From assembly GCA_024280145.1 (NCBI GenBank), contig JAJRQR010000149.1, forward strand, positions 1 to 37,805: 37,805 bases of DNA, given 5' to 3'. This document shows, piece by piece, positions 1 to 8,590 of this stretch. Under the pieces are notes generated by a model. The model worked only from the letters and a program-made list of their open reading frames with translations. It was not told the origin of the DNA and did not search any database. The stretch's first letter is position 1. Every line of letters starts with the position of its first letter. The translations under genes were made by a program, and so were the position numbers. The DNA is from Bacteroidota bacterium (lineage in GTDB: Bacteria > Bacteroidota > Bacteroidia > Flavobacteriales > Flavobacteriaceae).

Positions 1-1
1 A

Positions 2-136
2 AAGATAAAAAAATCATCAGAACCTATAAAAGAGTTCGCAAAAATCATGGTGACAAACATTAAAGCAATTTATCAATACAGGAGTATTGAAACAGAATAT
101 GAGAAATTAAATATTCCACATTATTTAAGAACATAA
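2..136 (+). CDS. 3' end of an unidentified gene (partial)
   Basis: Frame 2 is open from the window edge to a TAA at 134-136 and gives about 44 residues ending in ...KLNIPHYLRT. The composition (charged and aromatic residues, no low-complexity runs) looks protein-like. I do not recognise the family. Frame 1 is also open, but only to a stop at 61-63, so the frame assignment is not certain. The gene converges on metG. The 142 bases between them (137-278) hold only a weak inverted pair, CCAAAAAGAA at 137-146 and TTCTTTTTGG at 203-212, which could be part of a bidirectional terminator. Confidence 0.35.
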   Translation, partial: KIKKSSEPIKEFAKIMVTNIKAIYQYRSIETEYEKLNIPHYLRT

Positions 137-278
137 CCAAAAAGAATAAGAATTTTTATTTTTAAATGATGGTGAAAAATCTGTGTTTTTTATTTTAAAA
201 ACTTCTTTTTGGGCAATGCTAAAAGTTGTAATCGAAACAAAAAATAAGGCGGATAAGATATATTTCATTTTAAAGCTA

Positions 279-2461
279 TTAATTTATAGAAGTCCCATTC
301 TTAACATCCTCTGAATCCGGATTCAAAAACACCAATTTTCCATCAGGAGTTTCGGTCATTAAAATCATTCCTTCGCTTTCCACACCTCGCAATGCTCTTG
401 GTGCTAAATTAACTAGAACGGTTACTTTTTTTCCAATCACTTCTTCTGGCGAGAAACTTTCTGCAATTCCAGAAACAATGGTACGGACATCAATACCTGT
501 ATCTACTTTTAAAACCAATAGTTTTTTAGTTTTTGGCATTTTTTCGGCTTCTAAAATAGTTCCTACTCGCATATCGAGTTTGGTGAAATCATCAAATTGA
601 ATGGTATCTTTTTGAGGTTCAGGAGTTGCATTCATCACTTCGTTGGCTTTTTTTGTAGCTTGTAATTTATCTAATTGCTGTTGAACTTGTTCGTCTTCAA
701 TTTTACTGAATAATAATTCTGCTTTTCCTATTTGGTGTCCTGTTGGGATTAGGGTTTGTTTGGAGGTTACTCCGTTCCATTCTTCGGCTCCGCTCAGAGT
801 ACGGTTTCCTCGGTCACTGAGCGGAGTCGAAGTGACATTGTCTTTGCGAGCCTCGTTTTTTAGAGGCGTGGCAATCTCATGAGTTGAAGAGGTAACTTCG
901 TCGCTACTCTCCTCGTTAAGACATAAAATTGATTTCAACTTTAAAGAAGTAAAAGGTAAAAATGGCTCACATAAAGTGGACAATGCTGTTGCGATTTGAA
1001 GCGAAACAAACATGACTGTTTTGGTTCTCTCTTCGTCTGTTTTTATTGTTTTCCAAGGTTCTTCGTCTGCTAAATATTTGTTTCCTAAACGAGCTACATT
1101 CATTAATTCTGCTTGTGCTTCACGGAAACGATACCTTTCAATAGAACTTGCAATTACAATTGGATAGGCACGTAATTCGTTTAAGGTTGCCAAATCTACT
1201 TCCGAAAAAGAAGCAGGTTCTGGTACAATTCCGTCGTAATATTTATTGGTTAAAACCACTACACGATTGATGAAATTTCCAAAGATGGCCACTAATTCAT
1301 TATTATTTCTAGCTTGAAAATCTGCCCAAGTAAAATCGTTGTCTTTTGTTTCAGGTGCGTTGGCAGTTAAGGCATAACGCAACACGTCTTGCTGATTTGG
1401 AAACTCTTCTAAATATTCGTGTAACCAAACCGCCCAATTTTTAGAAGTAGAGATTTTATTTCCTTCTAAATTTAAAAATTCGTTGGCAGGAACATTGTTT
1501 GGTAAAATGTAACTTCCGTCTGCTTTTAACATACTCGGAAAAATAATACAGTGAAAAACAATATTGTCCTTTCCTATAAAATGAAGCAATTTGGTGTCTT
1601 CGTCTTTCCAATACGGTTCCCAATCTTTTCCTTCTTTTTCTGCCCATTCTTTAGTAGCAGAAATGTAACCAATTGGAGCATCAAACCAAACATATAACAC
1701 TTTTCCTTCGGCTCCTTCTACAGGTACTGGGATTCCCCAATCCAAATCACGAGTTACTGCTCTAGGACGTAATCCATCATCAATCCACGATTTGCATTGT
1801 CCGTAAACATTGGCTTTCCAGTCTTTTTTATGTCCGTCAACAATCCATTCTTTTAACCAAGGTTCGTATTGGTCCAATGGCAAAAACCAGTGTTTTGTTT
1901 CTTTTAAAGAAGGGGTATTTCCGGTAATAGATGACTTCGGATTAATTAAATCGGTAGCATTATGCGAAGTTCCACAGCTTTCACATTGATCACCGTAACT
2001 TTCTTCAAAATTACATTTAGGACAAGTACCTACAATAAAACGATCTGCTAAAAACTGATTGGCTTCGGTATCGTAAAACTGCTCGGTGGTTTGTTCTATA
2101 AATTTTCCCTCTTCATATAATTTCTTAAAAAAATCGGAAGCGGTATCGTGATGAATTTTCGCTGAAGTACGAGAGTAATTATCGAAAGAGATTCCAAAAT
2201 CCTGAAACGATTGCTTGATAATTGCATGGTATTTATCGACCACTTGCTGCGGTGTAATGCCTTCCTTTTTAGCTTTAATCGTAATAGGAACACCGTGTTC
2301 GTCACTTCCACAAACAAAAGCAACATCCTTGCCTTGCATACGCTGAAAACGCGAATAAATATCGGCAGGAACATACACTCCTGCTAAATGCCCAATATGT
2401 ACGGGTCCGTTGGTATATGGCAAGCTGCCGTGATGGTATATCGTTTTGGTGAATTTTGCAT
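279..2461 (-). CDS. metG: Methionyl-tRNA synthetase, frameshifted near its start
   Basis: Charges tRNA(Met) with methionine in the cytoplasm. Visible parts are the class I HIGH motif in [10 protein letters not shown], a zinc-knuckle region with CPKC and CESC pairs, the KMSKS equivalent KISTS, an alpha-helical anticodon domain, and a C-terminal EMAP-II/Trbp111-type tRNA-binding domain starting near [12 protein letters not shown]. The ORF track starts at a TTG at 2423, which truncates the protein. The true start is the ATG at 2461-2459, which reads [13 protein letters not shown]. The next residues, LPYTNGP, are one frame over, so one base is missing in GCTTTGCC, seen here as GCTTGCC (bases 2422-2423). 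Restored length is 727 aa. A linker of about 44 residues just before the conserved [11 protein letters not shown] is encoded by dispersed repeats (see separate entry). The gene is normally essential, so a sequencing error is the likeliest cause of the break. Confidence 0.95.
781..912. repeat. Dispersed repeat sequence inserted in frame inside metG
   Basis: This stretch encodes roughly [18 protein letters not shown]...TLSGA, which is not part of the normal MetG fold. It contains TCACTGAGCGGAGTCGAAGT (from 814), sharing the core CTGAGCG(G/C)AGTCGAAGTGA with the intergenic copy at 19616-19639. It also has an inverted pair, TCCGCTCAG at 789-797 and CTGAGCGGA at 817-825. Next to it (about 838-882) is a second hairpin-like unit with GCGAGCCTCG, TTTTTTAG and AGGCGTGGCAATCTC, of the GCGAG...CAATCTC type common between genes in Flavobacteria. 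The reading frame stays open through both. The edges are approximate. Confidence 0.7.
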
Positions 2462-2478
2462 AATCTATTTTGAATAAG

Positions 2479-2486
2479 CAAAAATA
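2479..2486 (-). promoter_or_regulatory. Putative -7 promoter box of metG
   Basis: The minus strand reads TATTTTTG, a perfect match to the Bacteroidota -7 consensus TAnnTTTG, 17 bases upstream of the restored metG ATG. No well-spaced -33 TTTG is clear. Its position supports the 2461 start over the 2423 TTG. Confidence 0.4.
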
Positions 2487-2504
2487 AGGATTTTTAAAGC
2501 AAAA

Positions 2505-2537
2505 AGACCTGCTAGGTTTTGGAAACCTAGCAGGTCT
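2505..2537. terminator. 15-bp perfect hairpin, TGG loop (dispersed palindrome/terminator)
   Basis: AGACCTGCTAGGTTT, loop TGG, then the exact reverse complement. On the minus strand the stem is followed by a TTTTT run, so it can work as an intrinsic terminator for the LRR gene upstream. It lies just before the metG promoter. The architecture matches the hairpin at 30012-30044 (same stem length and loop, different arms). Confidence 0.7.
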
Positions 2538-2654
2538 GTAAACTTAGAATAATCACTACTTAAAACATTGTTTTTTGGAAACATAAAAGAATAGAAATTA
2601 TTAAGTAAACTGAAAGATTTTATTTCTTATTATGTAATGGAAATATAAAGTAAA

Positions 2655-2687
2655 AGACCTGAAAGGTTTTAAAAACCTTTCAGGTCT
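2655..2687. terminator. 16-bp perfect palindrome (dispersed repeat/terminator)
   Basis: AGACCTGAAAGGTTTT, one A, then the exact reverse complement. It shares the outer AGACCTG/CAGGTCT with the hairpin at 2505-2537, 117 bases away. On the minus strand it is followed by TTTTACTTT, so it is probably the first terminator after the LRR gene. A degenerate half arm (ATCTAGTAGGTCT, about 2735-2747) lies between it and the gene. Confidence 0.7.
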
Positions 2688-2766
2688 AATTAATTTGAAG
2701 TATTTCTCCATCTAAAGGAATAAATCCTTTAAAATCTAGTAGGTCTATCAATGTTGAAGAAGGAAC

Positions 2767-3738
2767 TTACTGTTTAATAACTTTTTTAATAACAATACCT
2801 TTATCAGTTACGATGTTCACAAATAATAAACCATTAGCAAGTGTTGAAATATCTAGTTGGTTAACACTGTTTGTTTCCAATATTTTTTTGCCCAAAACAT
2901 CACATATCTGTATACTTTCTAAAGTAATACCATTTTGTAAATTAATATATAAAGTGTTTTCTACAGGATTTGGAAATATTTTAATTTGATTATTTATAAA
3001 ATCAAGAACTCCTAAGGAGCAATCATCTGTGATAATAGGATTAACGTCAATATTCCAATTATCATAAGGGGGTAAAATTCCTTCAATCACAGATTGGGGA
3101 TCATCTACTTGTAAACATGATAAACTGGTGTTAAACTCATTAATTTGTATACCTACAATATTAGTGTTATTACCGTTTTTAATGTTTAGGGTAGTAAGTT
3201 CGTTCATTCTAAATATAGAAAACCCTTGTAAATTAACGTTATTTGAAAAATCCAATTCTGTAATTAATGTTCCATCAATAACAAAAGATAAAAGCTGGGT
3301 ATTAAAACTAAAATCAACACTAGTAATTGTACTAAAATAAAAATGTGTACTTTCATTTAAAGAGAGACTTAAATAGGTTAAGTTAATATTATTAGTAATG
3401 TCTAAATTTTCTAAGCTAACATCTGTAATAGTTAAATTATCAAGTGCTGTAAGTGTGCTTAGGTTTACTTCAGTAATGTCAATTTCAATAAGCTGTAAAT
3501 TAGTTAAATTAACAAAATCTTCTAATCCTGTTAAATCTGTTAATTGATATACAGAATAAACTAAAAGTTCTGTTATGCTGTCTACATCACTAGTTAAAAC
3601 CTGCCCATTAACTACTCCATCGCTATCTATATTAATATCGATTAAAAATTGTTCAAAATATGGATCTGGTATTAATGTTACTTGGGAATATGCAAAACTC
3701 CCAAGCAACATTAATGAAATTAAAATGTATTTCTTCAT
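2767..3738 (-). CDS. Secreted leucine-rich-repeat protein with T9SS sorting domain
   Basis: 323 aa. It has an N-terminal Sec signal peptide (MKKYILISLMLLGSFAYSQ). Irregular leucine-rich repeats follow over about residues 50-230, in the pattern LTxLxxxxNLTNLxL with several NLTYL and LDFSNNVNL variants. A type A T9SS C-terminal sorting domain starts at about residue 252 (IFPNPVENTLYI...) and ends KKVIKQ. It is therefore exported and probably attached to the cell surface or released. Its ligand cannot be told from sequence. It lies 10 bases after the metalloprotease gene on the same strand, probably in one transcript, and is followed by two strong hairpins. Confidence 0.85.
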   Translation of the reverse strand: MKKYILISLMLLGSFAYSQVTLIPDPYFEQFLIDINIDSDGVVNGQVLTSDVDSITELLVYSVYQLTDLTGLEDFVNLTNLQLIEIDITEVNLSTLTALDNLTITDVSLENLDITNNINLTYLSLSLNESTHFYFSTITSVDFSFNTQLLSFVIDGTLITELDFSNNVNLQGFSIFRMNELTTLNIKNGNNTNIVGIQINEFNTSLSCLQVDDPQSVIEGILPPYDNWNIDVNPIITDDCSLGVLDFINNQIKIFPNPVENTLYINLQNGITLESIQICDVLGKKILETNSVNQLDISTLANGLLFVNIVTDKGIVIKKVIKQ

Positions 3739-3748
3739 AGCTAATAAA

Positions 3749-5199
3749 TTAATTATTTTCTTTAAAAATCATGGTTTCTTGACTACTACCATCATCGTAA
3801 TTTTCAATGATATTATATAAGCCAGCGTCTAAGTTGTTAATTAAGTTCGGGTTGTTAATACTAGTAGAGTCTTGAGCTGTTATAGTAACATTTGTATTTA
3901 GAACATTATCTAAAAATTTTATTATAGTACCGCCACTAGGAGCTTTATTAAAATTATTATAACACATTCTTGGATTATTAGCATCTATTTGCAAGATTTT
4001 AAAAGCGGTATGGTTAGGGTGTGTTATTGGGGTTGCGTAATTAACATCATAACTATTTGTTATCCCACCATACCAAAAATTTGTTATATCCCAACTTGAT
4101 GGTTGATTATAAACTCCCGCTTGGCTTGTGTCATAAAAAACATAATCAAATCCATATTGAAATAGAGGAGGATTTAAATGACCATTTTCATCTACAGGTA
4201 AAGGGCCTGCTAAAAAATATTCTCCTTTATAAGGTTGATATAATATGTCGACATCATTATTAATGATAGCTGTAACGCCTTCAAGACCATCAACCAAAGT
4301 TATATAAGCTCTCATTACAGATACTTGTCCAGGAGTAAATTCTTCTTGACAGCCATGTGCATAACTCATATAGTTTTTTGCTTGCGGAGGATAATCAGAA
4401 TAGTATCTCCCCACTGGATCCTGTAAGCTGTCTGTATAAGCGCAATTTGTCCTAGAATAACTTAATGGTGTTGCATAAGTATCTATAATTTTGTCGCCAT
4501 GAGTATCTGCATTAAAATTATCTTCTCCAACTCGGGCAACATTTTCAATCTTAGTGCCAGGATCGTTTTCGGGACCGTCGTAAAAAGTATGTTTTAGGCT
4601 AAACATATGCCCTGTTTCATGAGTTAAAACATATGGATAATCAATGTTGTCTATTAAATCATATTTACAACCAATTAAACTGAAAACACCACCTCCATAA
4701 CCGCCAAATGCTTGATAGGAGCTAGAAAAATTAATATCAGTTACCGAATACACATTTGAAGCACCTGCAATATATAGATCGTTATCGTACAAATAATTAG
4801 TAAACGCTGTTCTGTTTTGGATAGTAATTATTTCGTAGAATTCATCATTTTCAAAATAGTCTAACCCATCGTATTTAAAAAAGATATTAAACGCATTATA
4901 GTTTTTATTGAGTTCTGCAATTGCGTTTAAACATTCTGTTTCGGTTAAAAAAGGATGGTTTTGAGGTAATTGATCAGGTCTTGCATCATAAAAATGCACC
5001 TTTAATATTAAGGGAGGTAGGGCTTGAAAAGATTCCATGGTTACATTTTGATTTACTGATAAAGTTGCATTACTAATTAAAGCTTCTGCTTCGCTTGAAT
5101 TGGTGCCACACCAATCATTTTGTGCTGAGGCATTAAAAAATGTAAAAATAAATAGTATTAAGGCATAATACTTGTAGGGGGGGTAAATTTAAAATTCAT
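3749..5199 (-). CDS. Secreted M43-like zinc metalloprotease, frameshifted in a poly-C tract
   Basis: The tracked ORF (429 aa, from ATG 5038) carries HETGHMFSLKH at residues 140-150, an HExxHxxxxxH zinc site, and a Met-turn NYMSY (Met224) followed by C...FTPGQ, as in pappalysin-like (M43) metzincins. Asp-rich and Cys-containing loops lie between. Reading upstream in the same frame gives a clear signal peptide and mature start (YYALILFIFTFFNASAQNDW) with no ATG in frame. A good ATG at 5199-5197 (MNFKF) lies one frame away, separated by a run of seven C (G on the + strand, 5177-5183). With eight C the protein would be 483 aa with a complete signal peptide. The tail (NLDAGLYNI...ETMIFKEN) resembles a short sorting or adhesion domain but is not convincing. 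Either a sequencing error or a slipped-strand switch. Confidence 0.8.
5177..5183. repeat. Poly-G/poly-C homopolymer (7) at the start of the metalloprotease gene
   Basis: Seven consecutive G on the + strand, an unusually long G run for DNA this AT-rich. It falls about 16 bases after the likely start codon, exactly where the reading frame changes. A one-base gain joins the start codon to the signal peptide. Confidence 0.75.
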
Positions 5200-5371
5200 A
5201 ATTTAAAGGTTTTAATACTATATTAAATATAGTAGGTTAATTAATAAAATACCTAAACTATGCGGGGGAGAAATATAATAATTATTTCACAATGTTTGGT
5301 TTGTTTTGTAAATGTAGTGTTTTTTAATGATTTACAACTTCTAAATGATGAGGTTTCAGGATTTATAATTC
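5200..5371. other. Intergenic region with no recognisable gene
   Basis: AT-rich sequence between the stop of the DUF1501 gene and the start of the metalloprotease. I see no ORF, hairpin with U-tract, or perfect -7 box on the minus strand. It probably holds the leader and promoter of the metalloprotease/LRR pair. Confidence 0.4.
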
Positions 5372-7000
5372 CTATTTACTTATAATTGATTTACTGTAAT
5401 ACTGTCCTCCTGTTGAGATTCGATAAATATACTGTCCATAACTTAAACGACCTTTAATAGTATCTTTCACATTAAAAGTGTGTCTTCCTGCGTTTAAATA
5501 TTCATTGGTAATAGTACCTATTTCCCTTGCTAACATATCGTATAATTTGATAGAAACGTGAGCAGAATTAGGCATATTAATCTCAATAAATGTTTGATTA
5601 TTTTGGTAAATTGGAACGTGAGCAAATCTACTTGTGTTGCTAAAATCTGAAGTAGATAGTGTTTCACAAGCAAGTCCGAGGTCTAAATTTTCGTAGGTTT
5701 CATTTAATAAAATAGTACTTACAATAGAAGGGTCTAAACAAAACCAATCTGTTAAAACGGTATGGTAAATATCCCTAAAATCAGTGGTGGGAATTAAATT
5801 ATCGTTATCATCCCAAGTAGATAAGTCTGGGTGAGTACCTACAAAATCACTTCCGTTTAAAGCTGGGCCAAATAGCATTACAGGTGATGCTGCTCCATGA
5901 TCGGTACCATTAGATCCGTTTTCGTAAGGACGTCTTCCAAATTCTGAAATGGTCATAGATAAAACCTTATCATTCATTCCAGTTGAAGCTAAATCATCAT
6001 AGAAGTTTTTTATGGTCGAAGAAAGATCCATTAATAACTCTTGTTGTCGTGCTTGTTGATCTGCGTGTGTATCAAAACTTCCTAAAGAAACCATATACAC
6101 TTTGCTTCCTAGTCCGCCTTTTATTAACCGTGCAACAATGGCTAATTGAGAAGCTAATTCTCCGTCACCATATTCCACACTATTATTGGCTGCTAAATAG
6201 GCATCGTTTATCACTCCAGAATATATACAAGTAGTGTTTGCTGTGGCTCTCATAAAAAGTAACTTGTCGCCATAAACACAATCTGGAATATCCAGCACAT
6301 CGTGTAAAGTTCCGTTTTCGGCAACATTTTGAAGCTGATCTGGATTTACCACCGAAAAAGCGTAGTTACTATTGTTTCCTTTAAAAATCAGGTTTCCGAT
6401 ACTTCCTATTTGTACTGCTGGTGGAATTTCGGGAGGAGTTGTTATATAATCTGGGTATAAATCTTCAAAATAACGACCCCACCAGCCAGTTGGCTCAATC
6501 TCTATATCATCTGTAGAAGCCCAAATATCGGTAGATCTAAAATGCGATAAATTCTGATTTTGATAGCCAACACCGTGTACTACTTTCATGCTGCCATCTC
6601 CCCATACAGCTTCTAATTCACTCATATAATTTGGAATGGCAAAATCGGCATTTAAATTAATCAAATCACTTTCTAAATGTTTGATTGTTGGTCGAAGATT
6701 TGCATAAGTTGCATAATCGTAGATTGGAACAATGGTGTTTAACCCATCATTACCTCCTTCAAGTCGAATAATAACTAATATATTGTTGTTTTCGTTTTCA
6801 GCAAGCGCTACTGCTAAAGGAGATGGAGCAGTTGCAGAAATAGCAGATCCACCAAGAAGCATACTTCCTCCACCAGCTAAACCTAAGGCCTGAATAAAAG
6901 AGCGCCTATTCCATTGTGTATGTTCCTGGTCGTGTATCCTTTTTTCTTCTTTTGATTTTTTGGAATCAATTTTATTTTGAAATGTTCGATCTTTAAACAT
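5372..7000 (-). CDS. DUF1501 family exported protein with T9SS tail
   Basis: 542 aa. The N-terminus has a hydrophilic stretch, then a twin-arginine-like signal (NRRSFIQALGLAGGGSMLLGG, about residues 31-51), common in DUF1501 proteins. The body has family hallmarks: VIIRLEGGNDGLNTIVP near residue 76, SLGSFDTHADQQ, SEFGRRPYENGSNGTDHG and GTHPDLS, a sulfatase/phosphatase-like fold of unknown reaction. The last 80 or so residues form a sorting domain (SIKLYDMLAREIG...GQYIYRIS...YYSKSIISK). It starts 6 bases after the stop of the DUF1800 gene; these two families are often encoded side by side. Function unknown; the pairing suggests they act together outside the inner membrane. Confidence 0.88.
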   Translation of the reverse strand: MFKDRTFQNKIDSKKSKEEKRIHDQEHTQWNRRSFIQALGLAGGGSMLLGGSAISATAPSPLAVALAENENNNILVIIRLEGGNDGLNTIVPIYDYATYANLRPTIKHLESDLINLNADFAIPNYMSELEAVWGDGSMKVVHGVGYQNQNLSHFRSTDIWASTDDIEIEPTGWWGRYFEDLYPDYITTPPEIPPAVQIGSIGNLIFKGNNSNYAFSVVNPDQLQNVAENGTLHDVLDIPDCVYGDKLLFMRATANTTCIYSGVINDAYLAANNSVEYGDGELASQLAIVARLIKGGLGSKVYMVSLGSFDTHADQQARQQELLMDLSSTIKNFYDDLASTGMNDKVLSMTISEFGRRPYENGSNGTDHGAASPVMLFGPALNGSDFVGTHPDLSTWDDNDNLIPTTDFRDIYHTVLTDWFCLDPSIVSTILLNETYENLDLGLACETLSTSDFSNTSRFAHVPIYQNNQTFIEINMPNSAHVSIKLYDMLAREIGTITNEYLNAGRHTFNVKDTIKGRLSYGQYIYRISTGGQYYSKSIISK

Positions 7001-7006
7001 AATTTA

Positions 7007-8476
7007 TTATTTAAGTTGAAATTCGGGGATGGTTGCTAAATGAGAAAGTAAAAGGTATACCTGATAATCAACATCAGGCCAATCTAAATTCCAAGAGCCA
7101 TCATCGTAGTAATTTTGTGGTACTTCCCATTTAAAAACGTCGGTTGCGATGTCATAATCTGCAGGAGAATATAATTCTTTCGACATAAAATGATCAATTA
7201 AAACCTGAGTAATAAAATATGGGTCATTGCTATCATTTGTAAGTGCTTTTGCAAAATCTACAAAAGTAAATGAGAGCCCATTATCATATAAAATACCTAG
7301 ATAGAGCTCTGTAAATTGCCAACGTCCAGTTAATGAAGAAGTACTAATCCAATCTTCATCTCGTTGCCAACCTGATACGTCTGGTGGATCAAAAATTTCT
7401 TGGCCAAATACTCCTGCAAAATATAGAAAAGCTTCCATTAATTCATCATTGTAAAAGAAATTGGTTTCGTTTACAAATTGAAACATTATATCAAAAGGGC
7501 TTTTTATTATTACTCCTAAGGCTCTTTCATCAAAAAAATGCTCGCTTTTAAAGAGCAATTTTAACATGGGTGCTAGTTCAAAATTATTATCAATTAAAGA
7601 TTGTGCTAGTGGTTGAATGATATCTTGTTCAACTAAAGCATCTATTGCAGGACTTACAAAAAAACTATACAACTTAGTGCAAATATAGTTTGCAATCTCG
7701 GAGGATCTTTCTTGAAAAAGTATGTTGATAACATCGTCATATTTCCAATTACCTGTTTGTCCAAAAATGGTTTTATCACCATCTACCCATGTACTTTCAT
7801 CAAAGTAAAAAGGAGCACCTTCTTCTGTCCAATGATTATACCCCGTTAATGCTTTTGCTGTTTCAGTAATATCGTCTTGAGTGTAATTATTCCCTTCTCC
7901 TAAAGTAAATAATTCAAATAATTCTCTTGCAAAATTTTCGTTGGGCTCTAAATTGGTGTTTTCGTATCCATTCAGGTATACTAACATAGCAGGAGTTATT
8001 CCAATTGCTTTTACAAAATCTTTTAAATTTCCTACTGCATGGGTTTGCGTAACATTATAATACTGAAATAAATACGGAGCATAAAAATAAGTTTCTAAAC
8101 CCGTCACAAAATGATTTAACCAAAAAGACGTTATTCTTCCTCTTAGATCTTCTGTAATTAAATCGTTTCCTGTTTGGGTTCTCCAATCTTGAATGTATTG
8201 ATCGTTATCCACTTCAAAATCTGTAAAATCACTTACCGCATAATTTCCCCAGAAAGGGGTGGTAGTTGGAGGTAAATTAAACGCTCCATCAACTAAGCTA
8301 TCAACAAATTCACTTGGCGTTAAGCTCAAGGCTGCATCAATTTTATCTTGGGAAGCACCAAAACCAAGACGGCGATATACATGATTTATTTTATTAGTAC
8401 TCCAAGGGTTTCCTCCCGAAGGAGCATAAGGAGCTAAAGTAGATTCATTACATGAAGGAGTAATTATTGTTTCCAT
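7007..8476 (-). CDS. DUF1800 family protein
   Basis: 489 aa from the ATG at 8476-8474 (METIITPSC). The ORF track starts seven codons earlier at a TTG, which I think is less likely. Family features are HVYRRLGFGAS near the N-terminus, LRGRITSFWLNHFVTG, NENFARELFELFTLGEGNNYTQ, ALTGYNHW and FDPPDVSGWQRDEDWIS. No reaction is established for the family. Unlike its DUF1501 partner it shows neither a signal peptide nor a sorting domain, so if exported it must travel by another route or with its partner. It is the first gene of a likely operon with the DUF1501 gene and is divergent from the LD-carboxypeptidase gene. Confidence 0.87.
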   Translation of the reverse strand: METIITPSCNESTLAPYAPSGGNPWSTNKINHVYRRLGFGASQDKIDAALSLTPSEFVDSLVDGAFNLPPTTTPFWGNYAVSDFTDFEVDNDQYIQDWRTQTGNDLITEDLRGRITSFWLNHFVTGLETYFYAPYLFQYYNVTQTHAVGNLKDFVKAIGITPAMLVYLNGYENTNLEPNENFARELFELFTLGEGNNYTQDDITETAKALTGYNHWTEEGAPFYFDESTWVDGDKTIFGQTGNWKYDDVINILFQERSSEIANYICTKLYSFFVSPAIDALVEQDIIQPLAQSLIDNNFELAPMLKLLFKSEHFFDERALGVIIKSPFDIMFQFVNETNFFYNDELMEAFLYFAGVFGQEIFDPPDVSGWQRDEDWISTSSLTGRWQFTELYLGILYDNGLSFTFVDFAKALTNDSNDPYFITQVLIDHFMSKELYSPADYDIATDVFKWEVPQNYYDDGSWNLDWPDVDYQVYLLLSHLATIPEFQLK

Positions 8477-8552
8477 AATTGGGGAATTAAATGACAAAAG
8501 ATACTAAAAATTAACTAATTGATATTTATATGACCTTATAGTAACGAGAAAG

Positions 8553-8569
8553 TGTAATTTTTTATTACA
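8553..8569. promoter_or_regulatory. Inverted repeat in a divergent promoter region
   Basis: TGTAAT, five T, then ATTACA, 22 bases before the start of the LD-carboxypeptidase gene and within the region shared with the divergent DUF1800 gene. Six-base arms in AT-rich DNA may be chance; an operator is possible. Confidence 0.25.
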
Positions 8570-8590
8570 TTGAACTAACAAAATAAACCT

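Noticed and set aside
1456-1647. Small ORFs antisense or out of frame to metG, mfd, A2M and others in the ORF track
   Set aside because: They overlap long well-supported genes, are low in complexity or basic/cysteine-biased, and show no recognisable domain or promoter; treated as shadows.
2420-2430. Programmed ribosomal frameshift in metG
   Set aside because: No slippery heptamer, no downstream structure, and three other genes in the window show the same single-base homopolymer loss.
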